Positions 46,971 through 56,651 of a DNA stretch of 64,000 bases are shown here, one piece after another. The stretch comes from Curtobacterium flaccumfaciens (GTDB lineage Bacteria; Actinomycetota; Actinomycetes; Actinomycetales; Microbacteriaceae), in contig CP121450.1 of assembly GCA_029689965.1 (NCBI GenBank), forward strand, positions 1,612,001 to 1,676,000, given 5' to 3'. Below the pieces are notes generated by a model. That model had not been told where the DNA came from. It saw only the letters and a program-made list of their open reading frames with translations, and did not search any database. The position numbers and the translations under genes are program-made. The first letter of the stretch is position 1. The number at the start of each line of letters is the position of its first letter.

Positions 46971-48210
46971 TCAGGGGCGCTCGGCGGGGTCCGGTGCTGG
47001 CGCATCGTCACTGATGCGTTCGAGCCGGTCCGCGAGCGCGGTGCGGACGACGTCGATGAGGACGTGCCGCGCACCGTGCAGGACGGGGTGTCGGGGACGC
47101 CGGGTGCCACCACGGCGGTGGACCAGCGGGTGCGGGTCCGGAGCCAGGCGGTCACGGCGGCGGCCAGGGCGGGTCCGCCCGCGATCCCGGTCGGGCCGTG
47201 CAGCACGACCGTCTCGGGATCCGCGACGGCGAGGGCGGGGAGCACGTTGTGCCCGACGCGCTCGCCGAGGGCGGTGGTGAACGGGTGCTGCTCGGGGAGT
47301 CCGGGCAACTGGGGGAGCACCTGACGCCAGTCGGCTGCGGAGCCGTCCGGTGCCGTGATCCCGTGCTCGGCGGCGAGGGCGATGATCGCGGGCTCGGAGA
47401 TGAGGTCCGCGATGATCGTGGCCGTCGGGTCGATGGAGCGTGCGTCGGCGGGCACGCTGAGGTAGCCGATCTCACCCGCGGCACCGGACGCGCCGGTGTG
47501 CAGGTGGCCGTGCAGGTCGAGGGCCATGCCGAGGCCCTCCGCCATCCAGAACAGGGCGAACGACCCGGGGGTCCGACCGGCGCCCATGTTCCGCTCGGCG
47601 ATCGCCGCGAGGTTGGCGTCGTTCTCGATGACGACCCGGACGCCGAGCGCAGCGGACAGGGTCGTCGAGACCTGGTCGCGGGGCCAGCCGGGCAGCCCGT
47701 CGGTGAAGATGAGGGTGTCCGTCGCGTGGTCGACACTCGCCTGGACCCGACGGCGACCGCGGTGACGAGCTCCGGGTCGACGCCGGCGGCCGCGGCGGCC
47801 CGGCTGACGGCGGCGGCGACGATGTCCTCGCCGGGGGCGCGCACCTCGGCGTCGTCCATGCGGTGTTCGGCGACGGGGTAGGACCGCCCGGTGGCGTCGA
47901 CCACGGTGGAGCGGACGTCGACGAGCTGGACGTCGACCGCGACGGCGAGGTCACGGTCGGTCGTCGCTGCGTACACCACGGCGCTCGGGCCCCGGCGGCC
48001 GGTCTGGGTCGCGGTGCCGGCTTCGTGGATGAGGTCGGCGGCCTCGAGCCGGCGGATGATCTCGGCAGCGGTGGGCTTGCTGAGGCCGGTGCGCTGCGCG
48101 ATCTCGTTGCGGGTGAGCGGACCGTCGTCGAGCAGGAAGCTCGAGGGCCGCGCGGTCGTTGAGCACACGGAGGAGTCCGGGCTGGCCGGGGTGCGTCCTC
48201 GTGTGCTCAT
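46971..48210 (-). CDS. ROK family transcriptional regulator
   Basis: About 413 aa. N-terminal winged HTH (LTRNEIAQRTGLSKPTAAEI) and C-terminal ROK fold with HTGASGAAGEIGYLS. The zinc site Cys cluster of ROK kinases is absent, so it is a sensor. Four frame errors: one base lost near 48170 (expected SPDLLRVLNDRAALEL), one extra base near 48138 (GAAGCT), one lost near 47750 (VGVQASVDHATDTL) and one near 47085 (DTPVLHGARHVL). TACAGT (48223-48218) is seven bases before the ATG. It likely controls the sugar operon downstream. Confidence 0.85.
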
Positions 48211-48229
48211 GACGAGGACTGTAACGGAC

Positions 48230-48250
48230 AACCTTCTTTACTGAAAGGTT
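48230..48250. promoter_or_regulatory. AT-rich palindrome upstream of the ROK gene
   Basis: AACCTT (48230-48235) and AAGGTT (48245-48250) flank a TTTACTGAA core, in an otherwise very GC-rich sequence. It lies 20 bases upstream of the ROK start, at the promoter, as expected for an autoregulatory operator. Confidence 0.6.
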
Positions 48251-48309
48251 TGTTTACCGATTCGAACACGCGTTCCGCTCCGCGAAACACCGGACGCGTC
48301 GGCGCCCCG

Positions 48310-48615
48310 GCTTGCCGAATCGCGCGTAGGAGGTCGATTCGCGCGTAGGAGGTCGAATCGCGCGTAGGCGACCGGAAGTTCCGACCACCTACGCGCGATC
48401 CTGCATCCCAGGCCGGGCGTCATGGGCAGGAACGTGCGCAACTCGGGCCTGGAGGCGCGGGGCGGGCTGGCACCGCGCCTCCAGGCCGGTGTGTGGTGAG
48501 CCGCGCCGCGAGACTCGTGGTGAGCGACGAGGCTCGTGCCGACGAGCGCGAGACGCGTCGCGCACCGTGAGACTCGGGTCCGGGCACCAGCGCCGCGCAC
48601 GCCAAGCGCCGCGCG
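48310..48615. repeat. Families F, A and decayed D between ROK and dehydrogenase genes
   Basis: Three direct copies of CGAWTCGCGCGTAGG with 19-base period (48316, 48335, 48354) and an inverted CCTACGCGCGATCC (48387-48400) make family F. A family A palindrome follows: GCCTGGAGGCGCGG 48447-48460 and its complement 48473-48486. GAGACTCG-like motifs (48500-48590) resemble family D. No gene in this 300-bp space. Confidence 0.75.
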
Positions 48616-49665
48616 CTACGGGCGCAGCAGCACCTTGATGGCGCGACGCTCGTCCATCGCGCGGTACGCCTCGGCCGTCTCGTCGAGGGGCAGCTCGAGG
48701 TCGAACACCCGCCCGGGCTCGATCGCGCCCGAGAGCACGTCGGGCAGCAGCTCGGGGATGTACTTCCGCGCCGGGGCCATGCCGCCCGCGATCGTGATGT
48801 TCGTGTCGAAGAGGTAGCGCGTCCCGATGGTGGGCACCCCGTGCGGAACGCCCACGAAGCCGACGTTGCCCCCGGGGCGGACCGAGTGCAGCGCCTGGTC
48901 CATGCTCTCCTCGGTGCCCACGGCCTCGACCGCGCAGTCCGCCAGGTCGCCGCCGAGCATCTCCTTGATCGCCGCGACACCGGCGTCCCCACGCTCGGAC
49001 ACGATGTCCGTCGCCCCGAACTCCCGCGCCAGCGCCTGCCGGTCGGCGTGCCGGCTCATCGCGATGATCCGCTCGGCCCCGAGTCGCTTCGACGCGAGCA
49101 CCGCGGACAGCCCGACCGCGCCGTCGCCCACGACGACGACGGTCCCGCCCGGGCCCACGGCTGCGGACACCGCGGCGTGGTGACCCGTCGAGAACACGTC
49201 GGACAGGGTCAGCAGCGACGGCAAGAGCGCGGGGTCGACCGGGCCGGGCACGGCGACCAGCGTGGCCGACGCGTCCGGGATGCGGACGTACTCGGCCTGC
49301 GCACCGCCGACCGGGTCGCCGTAGGCGTCCTTGCCGCCGAACCCGGAGAGGTGCTCGCAGCCGGTGGTCATGCCGTGCCGGCAGGCCTGGCACGTGCCCT
49401 CGTTCATGGTGAACGGGGAGATGACGAAGTCGCCGACGTGCAGGTCCGTGACCGCGTCGCCGACCGCGACGACCTCGCCGACGAGCTCGTGCCCGATCGG
49501 GTGCGGCTCCTTCGTCTTCGTGACGCCGCGGTACGGCCACAGGTCGGAGCCGCACACGCACGCCGCGACGACCTTGACGACGGCGTCCTTCGGCGTGATC
49601 AGGTCGGGCCGGTCGCGGTCCTCGACGCGGATGTCGTTCGGGGCGTGGATGATCGCTGCGCGCAA
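48616..49665 (-). CDS. Zinc-dependent alcohol dehydrogenase family protein (MDR)
   Basis: 349 aa, intact. Catalytic zinc residues in VCGSDLWPYRG and PIGHELVGEV; structural zinc lobe is CQACRHGMTTGC with fewer cysteines than usual. NAD(P) fold VVVVGDGAVGLSAVLASKRL. It resembles IMP-type dehydrogenases of unknown alcohol substrate. The TTG start at 49665 is taken because the frame begins LRAAIIHAPNDIRVED; no good ribosome binding site is present. Confidence 0.87.
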   Translation of the reverse strand: MRAAIIHAPNDIRVEDRDRPDLITPKDAVVKVVAACVCGSDLWPYRGVTKTKEPHPIGHELVGEVVAVGDAVTDLHVGDFVISPFTMNEGTCQACRHGMTTGCEHLSGFGGKDAYGDPVGGAQAEYVRIPDASATLVAVPGPVDPALLPSLLTLSDVFSTGHHAAVSAAVGPGGTVVVVGDGAVGLSAVLASKRLGAERIIAMSRHADRQALAREFGATDIVSERGDAGVAAIKEMLGGDLADCAVEAVGTEESMDQALHSVRPGGNVGFVGVPHGVPTIGTRYLFDTNITIAGGMAPARKYIPELLPDVLSGAIEPGRVFDLELPLDETAEAYRAMDERRAIKVLLRP

Positions 49666-49731
49666 GAGGGGAGCCTTCCGTCGAGATGGTGGGGATCGGC
49701 CGGTCGACGTCGTCCGGAGCCCACTCGACAG

Positions 49732-49737
49732 TACCCT
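49732..49737 (+). promoter_or_regulatory. TACCCT -10 box of DUF3097 gene
   Basis: TACCCT ends seven bases before the GTG start at 49745. Confidence 0.55.
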
Positions 49738-49744
49738 CGTGCGG

Positions 49745-50682
49745 GTGGACGACGACCGGTACGGCAGCGATGTGCTCTCGGGGACTGGCGCTCGCGCGGC
49801 GTGAACAAGGTGCGGCAGGTGCCGCTCGAGCGGGGCATGGTGCTCGAGGACCCGACGACTGGCTGGGCCGGCGCCGCGGTACGACTCGAAGCGGGCAACG
49901 TGGAGCTCGAGGACTGGAAGGGCCGCGCCCGCTCGTTCCCGTTCGGCGGCCAGTTCCTGCTCGAGGGCGAGCTCGTGACGCTCGGCCGGCCCCAGGCGCC
50001 GGTCGGGCGGTCTGCCGCACCGGGGCGTGGCCCGTCCGGTCGGCAGGCAGCGGCAGCCGGGAGGCCCGGGGTGGCTCCCGCCGTGCGGCATGCGTCCGAC
50101 GGCGGTCGCCTCCGTACCGCGTCCGGGTCGTTCGCGGTCGAGCAGCAGCGCGCTCGGGTGGCGCTGCCCTCCCGGATCATGGTGGAGGGCAAGCACGACG
50201 CGGAGCTCGTCGAGAAGGTCTGGGGAGCCGACCTCCGCGTCGAGGGCGTCGTCGTCGAGGAACTCTCCGGCGTCGACAACCTGGCCGCGGTCCTGGACGA
50301 CTTCCAGCCCTCGCGCGACCGTCGTGTCGGCGTGCTCGTCGACCACCTCGTGCCCGGCTCGAAGGAGTCCCGCTTCGCCGACGCCGTGATGCGCGGGAAG
50401 TGGGGCGCGCACGTGCTCGTCGTCGGACACCCGTTCGTGGACGTCTGGCAGTCGGTGAAGCCCGCCCGCGTCGGACTGCAGACGTGGCCGACAATCCCTC
50501 GTTCGATCGAGTGGAAGAAGGGCATCTGCCAGGCTCTCGGCTGGCCGCACGCCGAGCAAGCCGACATCGCCCGTGCCTGGCAGCGGATCCTCGGGCAGGT
50601 GCGGACCTTCGCCGACCTCGAGCCGCAGTTGCTCGGCCGCGTCGAGGAGCTCATCGACTTCGTCACGGAGCCGAAGGCCTGA
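49745..50682 (+). CDS. DUF3097 family protein
   Basis: About 312 aa. The N-terminus reads DDDRYGSDVLSGDWRSRGV after one G is restored near 49785, a strong match to the family. The second half (SRIMVEGKHDAELVEKVWG, GVLVDHLVPGSKESRF) looks like a Toprim fold: Glu then the D-x-x pair, with an inserted Ala/Gly-rich region at about 50000-50150. The family is actinobacterial with unknown function. Confidence 0.88.
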
Positions 50683-50882
50683 CGGGGTCGGGCTCGCACC
50701 GTGCGACCCGTGCCCGCAGGTTCGTAGTGTGCGAGGTTCCGCGCGCCGTGGCACCCGCACAGCCCCGCACGTTGCACGGAACCTCGCACACCGCGATCGC
50801 TGCCTCGCACGGTGCGAGGTGTGCAGCGCCCACGGACCCCGAAATCCCTGTCGATCCCGGGCGTGGCGCATACCCTGGACGC
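50683..50882. repeat. Family C palindrome (GTGCGAGGTTCCG)
   Basis: Arms 50728-50741 and 50777-50790 are a perfect 14-bp inverted repeat. Further GTGCGA/TCGCAC copies lie on both sides (50694-50705, 50804-50818). TACCCT (50871-50876) is the -10 box of the next gene, six bases from its ATG. Confidence 0.75.
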
Positions 50883-51532
50883 ATGGACGGGATCGACGGA
50901 CGCGTGCGAGGCGCTGTCGACGTCTGGCTGCGCTGGTTGCCCCGGTGGCAGATCGGCACGGCCCGTCCCCGTACTCGTATCTGCCGCAAGTGCACCGGCT
51001 CACCGATCGCCACCGCTGCCGGCTTCGGACCGGACGTACCGCACGCGGTCCAGCACGCGCTGATCGGCCGCATCTCGACGATCATCGAGGACGCCGTCGA
51101 TGACTACACGGCGAAGAACCTCCCGCTCCTGCAGCGCGAACTCGAGCGGGCCGCAGCACGCAAACGACATGCGGGGTACCAGCCGACCGAGGGCCTGCAG
51201 CCGGAGTTCCAGGGCCTCGACGTCGACCCCGAGCCGTCCCGGGTGAACCCTTCTTGTTCACGCTCGGTGAGCTGACCGGCACCGGTGCACACGAGCAGGC
51301 TCCCCGTGAACCGCTGTCGGACGAGGCGAAGTCGGCACTCCGCCACGAGATCGAGCTCTCCGACGAGTGCGCGCAGTCCACCGGGGTTGCGGTCTGCCTG
51401 GCGCTCACCGACCACCGACCGCGGATCGCCGAGGCCGTCGAACGCCTGGTCGAACCACAGATCGAGGCGCTCGTGTCGGACATGTTCCGTGGGTTCGACG
51501 GCCCGGGAGCACCCCACACTGGGCTGTTCTGA
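50883..51532 (+). CDS. Hypothetical protein (216 aa)
   Basis: No family recognised. Starts MDGIDGRVRGAVDVWLRWLP; a Cys pair RICRKCTG, a helical DYTAKNLPLLQRELERAAAR segment and an acidic C-terminus follow. One C is missing near 51247 (expected VNPFLFTLGELTG). It has a leaderless TACCCT start. Coding support comes from codon use and the clean repair. Confidence 0.7.
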
Positions 51533-51584
51533 GTGCGGAACGCAGGTGCAGCGGCGGCCGGCAGTCGGCAGCGGCAGCGGATGA

Positions 51585-52007
51585 TCAGCGGTCGGCCGGT
51601 GCCGCGTGACGCTCGTCACGCCGGCGGACGGCGCTGAGGACCAGTCGGGCGACCCCACGCCACCCGAGCAGGAACACACCGAGCACGATCGTCGCGACGA
51701 TGACGAACGAGATCGGCAGCGGGTTGCCGTCCACATCTCCCTGCCCGGTGGCGACACGGATCGCGAGTCCGACGAACACGGTGAGGATCCAGGCGACGAC
51801 GCCGGTCGGCCAGAAGCGCAGAGGCCGCGCCCATGCACCGCTCGTGACGTAGCCGATCGCCCAGCCGGCGAGGAACGGGTACGCAGTGGTCCAGAGCGCG
51901 AGTACGGACTCCGACTCACCGTGCGAGGAGCGCCCGATCAGGGCGAACAGGACGATGAGCACGACGTCGATCACGGCTGCGAGCCAGCCCCAGGTTCGTA
52001 CGGTCAC
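51585..52007 (-). CDS. DUF3054 family membrane protein
   Basis: 140 aa, intact, four predicted helices (WLAAVIDVVLIVLFALIGRS, ALWTTAYPFLAGWAIGYV, GVVAWILTVFVGLAIRVATG, SFVIVATIVLGVFLLGWR). The order and the loop residues match DUF3054, function unknown. GTG start at 52007. It diverges from the next plus-strand gene. Confidence 0.85.
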   Translation of the reverse strand: MTVRTWGWLAAVIDVVLIVLFALIGRSSHGESESVLALWTTAYPFLAGWAIGYVTSGAWARPLRFWPTGVVAWILTVFVGLAIRVATGQGDVDGNPLPISFVIVATIVLGVFLLGWRGVARLVLSAVRRRDERHAAPADR

Positions 52008-52130
52008 ACCCCATTCTCGCAGCCGGGGACCGCCGCTGACTTCCTGCGGCGAACCTGTGGACGGATCCCGGGCGTCCACAGATCGATTGCCGACCATCGC
52101 ACCGTGCGATGTCAGCACGACGATCGAACG

Positions 52131-53079
52131 ATGACGGAGTCACCATCGTTCCCCGCTGTCCCCGACTGTCCGTGGTACGTCGTCAACGACGACCATCCGG
52201 ATGTCACCCGAAGCCTCCGTGCGCGTGCACGTGCCGGCGAACTCCGACGGATCGCGTACGGGAGGTACGTGCCGGTCGAGGTCTGGGACCGCCTCCGGCC
52301 GGAGCAGCGGCACCACGTCCTCGTCCGTTCGCTGGTCGACCGGATCCGCCCGCGTTTCGTCGTGTCGCACTTGTCGGCCGCCGCGGTGCTCGGCGTGCCG
52401 TTCCTGCGGCCTTGGCCGGGACGCGTCCACCTGATCCGACCGGGGAGGACGCACGTACCACCAGTGCGACCTTCGTCGTGCACGCCGACTTCGATCCGGG
52501 AATGCGCGGCACGTGGCGCTTCCGGGCCGACGGGCTGCAGGTGACGAACTCCGAGCGGACCGCAGTCGACCTGGCGATGACCCTTCCGTTCCTGGACGGT
52601 GTGGTCGCGCTCGATCGGCTGCTGCGGCTCGGCACCGACACACAGAGCATCCGGGACGGCATCGAGCGCCGTTCGACCCGCGGTCGTCGCCGTGCCCTCC
52701 GGTCGCTCGGCTTCGCGGACGGGGCCGCCGACACGCCAGGGGAGTCCGTCGCCCGCGTCCGGCTCGACGAGTACGGCGCGCCGACTCCGGTCACGCAACA
52801 CCGGTTCCGCGAGCGTGGGCACCCCGACATCGTCGTCGACCTCTGGCTGCCGGACGTGGGCGTCGCGATCGAGTTCGACGGTGAGGTCAAGTACCGGGAC
52901 CGCGCGATCCGGGCCGGGCGTCGGCCGAGGACATGGTGATCGCGGAGAAGTACCGCGAGGACCGCCTGCGTGCCTTCGACGAGGTCCAGCACGTCGTCCG
53001 GCTGACCTGGGGCGACCTGTGGAACGAGAGCTCGTTCCGCGGCAAGCTCCGTCGGGCACGGGTCCCGATGCGGCATTGA
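52131..53079 (+). CDS. AbiEi-like N-domain with DUF559/PD-(D/E)XK-like C-terminus
   Basis: About 316 aa. The N-terminal half (DVTRSLRARARAGELRRIAY, PRFVVSHLSAAAVLGVPFL) resembles AbiEi-type antitoxin/regulators. The C-terminal half has PDIVVDLWLPDVGVAIEFDG followed by EVKY, a restriction-nuclease-like core with D, E and ExK. Two losses: near 52442 (expected RPGEDARTTSATFVVH) and near 52918 (RAGPSAEDMVIAEKY). Such fused proteins are common in Actinobacteria and uncharacterised. ATG at 52131. Confidence 0.75.
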
Positions 53080-53244
53080 GGTCGCACGGTGCGAGGGGCG
53101 GGCCGAACGGTGCGAGGTTCCGCGTACTGTGCGAGGGTCGGACGGTCCCACACTGCGCGGAACCTCGCACACTGCGAACACGGCCACGCGTGGCGTTCAC
53201 GAAGACGTCACCTCCGGTTCGCCGCGGTCCGCGACGATGCGCGG
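53080..53244. repeat. Family C palindrome
   Basis: GTGCGAGGTTCCGCG (53110-53124) and its exact complement (53156-53170) form a 15-bp palindrome. Two more partial units flank it. No gene in this space. Confidence 0.75.
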
Positions 53245-54846
53245 ATGACGACGACGCAGGCATCGGTCACGCCGACGACGCAAGCACCGGTCACGCAGAC
53301 AGTGCGGGAAGCGGCCTGGAGGCACGGCGTGCGTCCGCCCCGCCTCGTCGCCCACCGCGGTGCGCCGCGAGTCCGTCGCGAGAACACGCTGCCCGCCGTG
53401 GCGGTCGCCGAGGCGCTCGGCGCGGAGTTCATCGAGGTCGATGTCCGGCGCACCGCCGACGGCGTCGCGGTCCTGCTCCACGACGAGACCCTCGGGCGGA
53501 TGCGGGCGACGCCCGCCGCGTGTCCGAGGTCGACTGGTGCGACGTCGCCCGCCTCGGGAACGGCCTCGACCGCATCCCGCGCCTCGACGACGTGCTCGAG
53601 CGGCTGGACGGGGGCGGGCGACCCTGCTCGTGCACCTGACGGACCCGTCGGACGCGCTCGTCGCCGCGCGGACCGTCGCCGGGCACCGCGGCACCACGGC
53701 GGCCGCCTGGTGCGGCGCGCCTGCGGCGATGTCCGCCGTGCGCTCGGTCCTGCCGGAGGCGGGCGTGTGGCTCGCGTGGGAGTCGCTCGAACCGCCGACG
53801 TCGGCCGACCTCGAGGGGCTGCACCCCACGACGCTCGACGTCGACGTCGCGTTCCTGACCCCGCGCACCACCGAGGTCGCGCACGCCCTCGGCCTCCGGG
53901 TCGCCGTGCGGACCGTCGACGACGCCGAGCCGGCGCTCTGGGCGGCACGGCTCGGTGTCGACTCGATCACCACGAACGACGTCGCCGCGGTCCGCGTCGT
54001 CCTCGCGACCGCCGAACGGGACGGCTGGCCCGGACGGGACCGTGAGCCGACGGAGGCCGAGGTGGCCTCGCGCGCGCAGGCGCTGGCGCACCGGCTCGCG
54101 CACGAGGTGATCGCGTTCACCCGCGAGCACCCCGTGGCGTCCGTCACGGCGAAGGCGAACCCTGCGGACCTCGTCACCGACGTGGACCGGCTCGTCGAGC
54201 AGCACGTCCGCTCCCGCGTGCGGATGGTGTTCCCGACGCACGGGTTCACCGGCGAGGAGTACGGCGACGCTCCCGGCGACCGGCACCGCTGGTACCTCGA
54301 CCCCGTGGACGGCACGACGAACCTGGCGAGCGGCGTGCCGTGGACGTCGATGTCGCTCTGCCTCACCCGTGGTGGTCGTCCGGTCGTCGGCGTCGTGGCG
54401 GATCCGTGGCGGGGCGAGGTGCTCGAGGCCCGGCGCGGTGGTGGCGCCACGTGCCGTGACCGGGCGCTCCGGCTGGACGACGCGCCGCGGCCGCTCGCCG
54501 GCGCCGTGGTCGGCACCGAGCTCGACGGGCACCGCCCGTGGCCGGGGTTCGGTGCGTTCCTCGACGCGCTCGCCGACCGTTCGTGCACGCTCCGGGTGCA
54601 GGGTTCCGGCACGCTGACCATCGCCCAGGTCGCGGCGGGCCGGGGCTCGGCGGGTGCGTCCCGGCGTTCGACCCGGTCGACCACGGCGCGGCGGTGCTGC
54701 TCGTGCACGAGGCCGGCGGGGTCGTGCTCACCCGTTCGGGTCAGGTCGAGGGGTTCCCGCCGCTCGGGGAGCCGTTCCTCGTGGCGCACCCCGGCGCGGC
54801 GGACGAGCTGCACGCGGTGTGGACGGCGGCGCTCGCCGCCGGCTGA
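53245..54846 (+). CDS. Fusion of glycerophosphodiester phosphodiesterase and inositol monophosphatase domains
   Basis: About 534 aa. Residues ~30-250: GDPD-like domain with LVAHRGAPRVRRENTLPA, IEVDVRRTADGV and LLHDETLGR, holding His, Arg, Glu and Asp of the active site. Residues ~270-534: IMPase-type with FTGEEYGD, the metal motif WYLDPVDGTTNLA and GVVADPWRGEV. Three losses near 53520, 53618 and 54647. The single long frame across the junction (53640-54640) supports a real fusion. It would release an inositol phosphate or similar and dephosphorylate it. GAGGCAC repeat text overlaps the first codons. Confidence 0.82.
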
Positions 54847-54858
54847 GCCGGACCGGGA

Positions 54859-54902
54859 CGGCCTGGAGGCGCGTGGTCGAGCCGCCACGCGCCTCCAGGC
54901 CG
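54859..54902. terminator. Family A palindrome between convergent genes (18-bp perfect)
   Basis: Arms 54859-54876 and 54885-54902 with an 8-base loop, 12 bases after the fusion gene stop and 21 bases beyond the convergent VOC stop. Position and strength suggest a bidirectional terminator. Confidence 0.8.
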
Positions 54903-54923
54903 GCCCGTGGGTGCGCTGGGACG

Positions 54924-55328
54924 TCAGGCCTGCGCGATCCGGACCATGTTGCCGGCGGGGTCACGGACGGCCGCGTCGCGGACGCCCCAGAACTGGTCCG
55001 TCGGTTCCTGGAGGACCTCGGCGTCGGGGCTGGCCGTGATGCGGTCGAACGTCGCCGCGAGGTCGTCCACGCGGAGCTGCAGCATCGAGAGACCGCCCTT
55101 CGCCAGGAGTGCGGCGATCGCGTCGCCGTCCTCCTGCGAGCGGCCGGCGTGCGGCTCGGACAGGACGAGCTCGAGGTCCGCGTGGTCGTCGCTCACGAGC
55201 GTCACCCAGCGGAACCCGCCGTTCTCGACGGTGTTGCGCACGGTGAAGCCGAGCACGTCGCCGTAGAACGCCACGGCGGCGTCGATGTCGTCGGCGAGCA
55301 CGTGCACGCCGCTGATCTGGATCGTCAT
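54924..55328 (-). CDS. VOC family protein (glyoxalase/bleomycin-resistance fold)
   Basis: 134 aa, intact. Two beta-alpha-beta modules; metal-site His/Glu candidates are H in VHVLADDIDAAV and the E of LELVLSEP, with RDPAGNMVRI at the end. The ATG at 55328 lies seven bases after TAGTCT (55341-55336). It follows an AraC-type gene on the same strand by 10 bases. Confidence 0.88.
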   Translation of the reverse strand: MTIQISGVHVLADDIDAAVAFYGDVLGFTVRNTVENGGFRWVTLVSDDHADLELVLSEPHAGRSQEDGDAIAALLAKGGLSMLQLRVDDLAATFDRITASPDAEVLQEPTDQFWGVRDAAVRDPAGNMVRIAQA

Positions 55329-55338
55329 GGGGACGAGA

Positions 55339-55770
55339 CTAGGGCTGGGCGGAAGGCGCGCGCTTCTCCGATCCTGCTCGGACCGGCCGGGTGACGAGCA
55401 TCGTGTGGCAGCTCCACACGCCTGCGAGGTCATCGTGGTCGGCGGCGCGGTACTGCGAGGGCGTCATCCCCACCAGCTCGGTGAACCGCGATGAGAACGA
55501 CCCGAGGCTCGTCGCACCGACGGCCATGCAGACCTCGGTCACGGAGAGGTCGGTGCTGCGGAACAGGGCCTGCGCCCGCTCGATCCGCCGGGTCATCAGG
55601 TAGGCGTAGGGCGTCTCGCCGTACGCCGCGCGGAACCGGCGGCTGAAGTGCGCGGTCGACATGAACGCGGCCGCCGCGAGGGACGGCACGTCGAGCGGTT
55701 CCGCGTACTCACGGTCCATCCGGCTGCGGGCACGGCGCAGCCGTCGGAGCTCGTCGATGTCCGCCGTCAC
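55339..55770 (-). CDS. AraC family transcriptional regulator
   Basis: 143 aa, intact. Double HTH: DVPSLAAAAFMSTAHFSRRF and LSVTEVCMAVGATSLGSFS, then FTELVGMTPSQYR. No ligand domain, so a minimal AraC regulator; the VOC gene downstream is its likely target. GTG start at 55770, with a CAGGAT box six bases upstream. Confidence 0.9.
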   Translation of the reverse strand: MTADIDELRRLRRARSRMDREYAEPLDVPSLAAAAFMSTAHFSRRFRAAYGETPYAYLMTRRIERAQALFRSTDLSVTEVCMAVGATSLGSFSSRFTELVGMTPSQYRAADHDDLAGVWSCHTMLVTRPVRAGSEKRAPSAQP

Positions 55771-55900
55771 GCTGCCATCCTGCCCGGTCGGCTCCCGGGG
55801 ACTCTGTGCGTGCGTTCAGCCAGTGGTCGCGGGTGCTCCCTAGGGTGGCAGTCCACGGCGGGTCCGACCCGGACCGGCCGCACCCGAAGGAGCATCGATC

Positions 55901-56595
55901 ATGGGATTCCTCGACCGCCTGCTCGGACGTCCGGAGCGCGACCAGAACGGCGTCGCGCAGAACCAGTGGGGGCAGCCGCAGCAGCAGGGGTACCGCTACG
56001 GTCAGCAGTCCTACCAGCAGCCCACCCCGGCGAGCGTCGCGTCGAGCGACGACGAACGCGCCGTCGAGCGGTACCGCTACCTGCTCCGCACGGCACCGCC
56101 GGAGCGCATCGAGGAGGTCCACGCCGAGGCGTTCGCAACCCTGACGCCCGAGCAGCGCCGGATGGTCTACGACGAGTTCACCCGGACGGCTCCCGCGGGC
56201 GAGGCCCCGCGCGCCGACGACCCGCGCTCGCTGGCACAGGCCGCCACCCGGTCGGAGATCCGGCAGCCCGGCTTCATGGAGCGCTCGCTCGGCGGTGTCG
56301 GCGGCGCCGGGCAGCGCTCGGGACCGTCGTTCGGCAGCATGATCGGCGCCTCACTCCTCGGGACCGTGGCCGGCTACGTCATCGGCTCCGCCATCATGAG
56401 CGCCTTCCTGCCGGATCCCGGATCGTTCGATGGCGGTACCGACGCTGCGGGTGACGGTGGTTCGGAGGACACTGGTGCCGACTCCGGCGACGGCGGTGCG
56501 GCCGACGGCGGCGGGCTCGAGAGTGCGGGCTGGGCGACGGCGGATCGGACTTCGGCGGTGGCTTCGGTGACCTCGGTGGTGACTTCGACGTGTAG
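55901..56595 (+). CDS. Hypothetical membrane-associated protein (231 aa)
   Basis: Q/Y-rich N-terminus, then a conserved block ERYRYLLRTAPPERIEEVHA, EAFATLTPEQRRMVYDEFTR, one hydrophobic helix (MIGASLLGTVAGYVIGSAIM) and a Gly/Asp-rich tail. One G is missing near 56532, after which the frame reads WGDGGSDFGGGFGDLGGDF and stops at 56595. Similar actinobacterial proteins are often mislabelled cation ATPases. Function unknown. Confidence 0.7.
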
Positions 56596-56651
56596 TACGT
56601 CACTCCTCCCACCGATCTACTGATATTCTCCGTGGTCGAGAAGGGAGCGAC

